From NCBI GenBank assembly GCA_023053685.1, contig JALIGW010000002.1, positions 163,572,534 through 163,636,533 of the forward strand: a DNA stretch of 64,000 nt, read 5' to 3'. Under the pieces are notes generated by a model. It had not been told where the DNA came from and did not search any database. It worked only from the letters and a program-made list of their open reading frames with translations. This document shows, piece after piece, positions 60,416 to 64,000 of this stretch. How positions within the stretch are numbered: the stretch's first letter is position 1; every line of letters begins with the position of its first letter. The translations under genes were made by a program, and so were the position numbers. Source of the DNA: Diadophis punctatus similis. Lineage: Eukaryota > Chordata > Lepidosauria > Squamata > Dipsadidae.

Positions 60416-60603
60416 CAGTGGTTCTCAACCTTCCTAATGCCGCAACCCGCGACCCCACCGCGACCCCTGCCCCGCCACCGCCATTTGGGTTCTTTTACCC
60501 TCTGCTCATGCGCAATGGCAGTGTCCGGGTGAAGTCTCCCGACCCCTGTGAAAGGGTCGTTCGACCCCCAAAGGGGTCACAACCCCCAGGTTGAGAACCG
60601 CTG
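60416..60603. mobile_element. Short hAT MITE, CAGTGGTTCTCAACC family
   Basis: The ends are CAGTGGTTCTCAACC and GGTTGAGAACCGCTG, with GGGTCGTTCGACCCCC near the right end, as in the copy at 15515-16000. The flanks ATCTAGAT and ATCTAGAA are similar but offset by two bases, so the duplication is not clean. Confidence 0.82.
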
Positions 60604-61183
60604 ATCTAGAAGAAGTCGGGGTAATAAAAACGTAAGAATATCTAACTGAATTTAAGCAAACATTCATATAGTCTACCCTATTCCTCACAACCATTTGTCT
60701 TTCCCACATTTATTGCCTTTCTTCATAGTATTTGGTGAGAAGATACACCATACTGAAGGTTAATCATTCACAACTCCAAAATAAATATGAGAGGAATGTG
60801 AATTAAAACAGAACTGAATTACCACAGGCCTAAGGGTAAAAATCCTGAAACAAATGAGATACGGTATGATCTGCAGGACCTGATAAGATATGATGGTTCA
60901 TTTCAGCTCAAAAGTTGACAGTTGTCTTTTAAATATCAGTTCTTGCTATCCTTGTTTTTAAATATCTGTACACTTTTTGAGCAGTTTTTTTTTTACTTTT
61001 GAAGAAAAAAATAGATATACATACACACAGGCACTTGAACAGCTGTTAATAATTAAGAGACCTCTCTATTGATTAGGAGTATGTGAAGTCCACATATCTA
61101 CCACATATCCCTTGTCAGCTATGATTTCCTTTCTTTTTACTCATCATTTAGAAGGATGAGGATGGAATGCAAAACAATGGGAG

Positions 61184-61375
61184 CAGTAGTGGGTTCTGCT
61201 TACCTTTGCTAACGGTTTGGGAACAGGAGCATGCGGGCACTTTGTGTGCATGCAACACTTCTGCGCATGTGCAGAGTGTTTTTTGATGACATCCGGATGG
61301 GTGGGCAGAGCCTCCTGTCCCCACCGCCGCTACCGATTAGCCGTACTGGGTCGAATCAGTAGCAACCCACCACTG
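61184..61375. mobile_element. Short hAT element, CAGGGGTGG family
   Basis: The ends are CAGTAGTGGGTTCTGCTTACC and AGCAACCCACCACTG. The perfect 8-bp duplication AATGGGAG flanks them (61176-61183 and 61376-61383). It contains TGCGCATGTGCA, one change from the palindromic form in sister copies. Confidence 0.93.
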
Positions 61376-61463
61376 AATGGGAGGAAGAAGTTTCTAATCG
61401 CTTTGAGAAAATATATAATTGGGGAAAAGCTTTCCCCAGTTGGTCCTAATCATCATGTTTGCA

Positions 61464-61881
61464 TACAGATAGTCCTCAATTTATGACTGATCACTTAACA
61501 ACCACTTGAAATTACAACTGACTACAAAAAAGTTACTTATGACGTGCTCTGGACGCAACAACTGCACACCATCCTCATGGTCACGTGATTACATTTTGGG
61601 TATTTGGAAACTGGCTCAGCTGTAGCATGCTGCAGTCACATAATCATAACTGGATCATTTTTTGTTGTTTCCTTGCAAAAAATGGCAAAAATGCCCATTG
61701 GATAAAACTGGTTTATACTCACAACCATGCAGTTTGTTTAACAATCATGGTGACTTGTTTGACTATTGTAAGAAGGTTTCTAAAATCAAGTTCAGTCATG
61801 TGGTATTGACTTAGAACCACAATGACTTACAATTGAAAGTCCAGTCCCATTTATGTGATCATAAATCGAGGACTACCTGTA
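61464..61881. repeat. 'tacaggtagtcctcgac' repeat
   Basis: It opens TACAGATAGTCCTCAATTTA and closes TAAATCGAGGACTACCTGTA, with internal phrases shared with the copy at 40755. Non-coding. Confidence 0.75.
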
Positions 61882-61989
61882 TCACTTAAATTTCAAATAT
61901 AAAAAGGTAGCAATCCAATCACACTGTTACAATAATTTTAAAATTAAAACCTGAAGCTAAGAAATAAAGCATTATTTAGCTATCAGGCC

Positions 61990-62218
61990 ATCTTGAGCCA
62001 TGGTAACGTAGTGGTTAGAATGCAGTATTGCAGGCTAACTCTGCATTCCACTGTTAGGAGTATGATCATGATTGGCTCAAGGTTGACTCAGCCTTCCATC
62101 CTTTTGAGATCGGTAAAATGAGGAGCCAGATTGTTGGGGGCAATATTCTGACTCAGTAAACCGCTTACAGAGTGCTGAATATAAATCTATACTTTACTAT
62201 AAGTGCTATTGCTATTGC
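61990..62218 (+). mobile_element. Sauria SINE
   Basis: A tRNA-like head (GGTAACGTAGTGGTTAGAATG), body (GGCTCAAGGTTGACTCAGCC, GATTGTTGGGGGCAATATTC) and tail AGTGCTATTGCTATTGC. It ends about 30 bp before the DIRS terminus. Confidence 0.92.
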
Positions 62219-62246
62219 TATCTTAGAAATGTGCATGAAAGGGGCA

Positions 62247-62293
62247 TTGGTCTTACCTGATACGCTCCTTCTCAGTGTAGGGGAGAGAGTCCA
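62247..62293. repeat. DIRS terminal inverted repeat, outer copy
   Basis: This 47-nt segment (TTGGTCTTACCTGATAC..GAGAGAGTCCA) is complementary to 62468-62514 at 43 of 47 positions. A partial copy in its own orientation lies at about 62513-62545 (CTTCTCCACTGTGTCAGGG). The arrangement fits a terminal repeat paired with the internal complementary region used by DIRS elements. Confidence 0.85.
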
Positions 62294-62588
62294 ATGGAAT
62301 GGGCTGTTGCTCCTTGCTTCCTCTTGAGGCTGAGTCAATCATTTCCTGGTCATGCCTCCCTTTACTGAGCATGCCCCAGTTTTGATGAAGGTGTAGTGAT
62401 TGAATGATGATGTTCAATGCTGGTTCTGTATTGTCCTGGACTCTGGCCCTGACGGGTGGGGTGGGGTTGGACTCTCTCCTCTACACTGAGAAGGCACATA
62501 TCAGGTAAGACCAACTTCTCCACTGTGTCAGGGAGAGAGTGGGACATACCAAAGTTGGCAGTCCTAAGGGTGGGTAGCAGTCTGGTCC

Positions 62589-63497
62589 TTAGTCCCGTCC
62601 ATCCGTATGCAGCTTCTGAAGCACCCTCCTGCCGAATGCTGCTTCGGCTGATGCAAAGGCGTCCAATTTGTAGTGTCTTATGACTGGGGATGGAGATGAC
62701 CATGTTGCTGCCATACAGATCTCCTCAATGGAGGCCTGTGTGTTCCACACAGCCATTGTGGCTGCACTCCTCGTTGAGTGTGCTGTCACTCGACACAGTT
62801 GTGGTAGTCCCTGGCTCTTGTACGCCTTGGCGATGCAAGATCTTAACCAACGGCCTATGGTAGATGGTGTCACTCTGTTGCCCAGTTTGGACGACTGGAA
62901 GGAGACAAAGAGAGATTCTGTCTTCCTAACAGCGGCTGTTCTCTTGATATAGATTTTGAGAGCCCTCCTCACGTCCAGGGTGTGCCATTTCTTCTCCTGG
63001 GTGTGGATTGGGTTCGGACAGAAGTCCGGTAGTATTAACTCCTGTCTGCGGTGGAATGATGAATTCACCTTGGGCAGAAAGGATGGGTCCAAACGTAGAA
63101 CCACTTTGTTAGGATGGACCATACACAGGTTCTCTCTTTTGGAGAGGGCTGCCATTTCTGATATCCTCCTGGCCGAAGTGATGGCCACTAAAAAGGCTAC
63201 CTTGAGGGTAAGCAGTCTTAGGCTGCTTGACTTTAATGGCTCGAATGGTCCTGAGGTAAGAGCCTCTAATACCCTGGATAAGTCCCATGTGGGATATCTG
63301 TGTACCACTGGGGGTTTCAGGTTGGATGCGCCCTTGATGAAGCTGCGTATCAAAGGATGCTGTGCCAGGGAATCTAGGTTTCCGCATGGCAATACTGAAA
63401 CTAAGGCTGCCGTCTGTCTGCGCAAGGTGTTGGGGGAGAGCCCCTTGTCTAGTCCATGCTGAAGAAATTCTAGGATTCTCGGTATCGACACGCTCAT
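62589..63497 (-). CDS. DIRS tyrosine recombinase (integrase)
   Basis: The enzyme cuts and joins DNA through a tyrosine, inserting the circular DNA copy of the element. The 302-codon frame is uninterrupted. The N-terminal SAM-like/core-binding part has LEFLQHGLDKGLSPNTLRRQ (residues 9-28). The catalytic part has SARRISEM with Arg111, AHSTRSAA with His240 and Arg243, Trp266 in place of the second His/Trp position, and RHYKLD with the nucleophile Tyr276, so the full catalytic set is present. The frame continues upstream of this Met (..CNWCTKINLDP), and a TAA at about 63593-63595 interrupts the conserved QAARRPSTNRIY region, so the natural start is further upstream and lost. The C-terminus FGRRVLQKL is typical of the family. 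Confidence 0.9.
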   Translation of the reverse strand: MSVSIPRILEFLQHGLDKGLSPNTLRRQTAALVSVLPCGNLDSLAQHPLIRSFIKGASNLKPPVVHRYPTWDLSRVLEALTSGPFEPLKSSSLRLLTLKVAFLVAITSARRISEMAALSKRENLCMVHPNKVVLRLDPSFLPKVNSSFHRRQELILPDFCPNPIHTQEKKWHTLDVRRALKIYIKRTAAVRKTESLFVSFQSSKLGNRVTPSTIGRWLRSCIAKAYKSQGLPQLCRVTAHSTRSAATMAVWNTQASIEEICMAATWSSPSPVIRHYKLDAFASAEAAFGRRVLQKLHTDGRD

Positions 63498-64000
63498 CGG
63501 ATCAAGATTAATCTTGGTGCACCAGTTGCAGAAGGTCTTCCAGGTCGCATCGTAGATCCTATTTGTGGAGGGTCTTCTAGCAGCCTGTATGGTTTATATG
63601 ACCTTCTCATTGAGTTTACGTTGGCTTAGGGCTGCCTGTTCAAGTGCCAAATGGTCAGTTGTAGCCATTGTGGTTCTGGGTGGACTATGGCTCCCTGGCT
63701 GAGGGAGATTCTGTCCGACGGTATCCTCCAGGGTCAGGATACTGATAGACTCCTGCGAACCACGGGCATCTGGGCCAATGTGGTGCTAGGAGTAGAATGT
63801 CCGCTCCTTCCGCTAGTACCTTTTTCCACTAGTACCTTGATTCCATGACTGACCTCTTTGTTCTGTCTCTTGATGTGGGGGAACTTATGAAGAAGCTCGG
63901 TGGTGTGAAGGAAAGTTCTAGAGTGAGACCTAGGTTCACTGTGTTTAGGACCCAGGCGTCTGTGGTTGTTGTTTCCCATTGGCTGGTGAAGAGGCCTAGT

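Larger units (their letters stand above)
62247..64000 (-). mobile_element. DIRS-type retroelement, 3' part, runs off the window
   Basis: The element is read on the minus strand. From the right edge it shows a fragment resembling the start of a DIRS reverse transcriptase (DAWVLNTVNLGLTLEL-like, near 63960-63900), then a short linker with stops, then the tyrosine recombinase, then a non-coding terminus with inverted repeats. The RT core and RNase H appear to be missing: RT-start sequence passes within about 100 bases to sequence resembling the linker just before the recombinase. The probable junction carries a repeated CTAGTACCTT near 63812-63838. DIRS elements replicate through reverse transcription but integrate with a tyrosine recombinase. 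Confidence 0.8.

Noticed and set aside
62956..63462. 168-codon plus-strand open frame
   Set aside because: It is a shadow of the DIRS recombinase on the opposite strand.

Overview
This is vertebrate nuclear DNA, AT-rich with long introns, and almost certainly from a squamate reptile, probably a snake. The evidence is the repeat content: tRNA-derived Sauria SINEs ending in (GCTATT)n, CR1-type LINEs ending in (AAATA)n behind a 'GTACGCCGCCC..GAGTCC' 3' motif, many non-autonomous hAT elements with 8-bp target duplications, Tc1 and mariner relics, an L1-derived element, a DIRS-type tyrosine-recombinase retroelement, and long Bkm-like (GATA)n arrays. Nothing bacterial, phage or plasmid is present: no operons, CRISPR or rRNA.

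Only one cellular gene is visible. It lies on the minus strand and is PPARGC1B (PGC-1beta), the transcriptional coactivator of mitochondrial and lipid metabolism. Four coding exons, all with consensus splice sites and intact frames, occur in order from high to low coordinate: exon 2 (23198-23025), exon 3 (10255-10043), exon 4 (6085-5969) and the large exon 5 (1412-236). They encode the N-terminal acidic activation domain, an LXXLL box formed across the exon 3/4 junction, and the exon 5 region with a second LXXLL box. Exon 1, with the start codon, would lie beyond 64000. The 3' exons (HCF motif, RS region, RRM) lie before base 1.

Layout. Bases 1-235 are intron 5, ending in a CR1 tail that abuts the exon 5 splice donor. 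Bases 236-23198 hold exons 5-2 and introns 4-2, with hAT, Tc1/mariner, CR1 and SINE copies. Bases 23199-64000 are the 3' part of intron 1, densely layered with transposable elements. Highlights there are a 256-nt perfect-type palindrome (24441-24696), a Tc1 element carrying a nested hAT (25723-27407), (GATA)n arrays, a 2.1-kb L1-derived element with a 14-bp target duplication (33925-36032), two related solo LTRs around a decayed CR1 LINE (43.1-45.6 kb), a hAT carrying three copies of a ~140-bp repeat (49095-49986), and an internally deleted DIRS element running off the right edge (62247-64000).

The best candidates for new biology are: the exon 5 donor formed next to a transposon tail; NRF-1-type palindromes carried by a hAT family inside introns of PPARGC1B, a gene whose product works with NRF-1; the foldback palindrome at 24.5 kb; and the DIRS recombinase with its inverted-repeat terminus. 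Family names for repeats come from pattern recognition and terminal structure, not from a database search.
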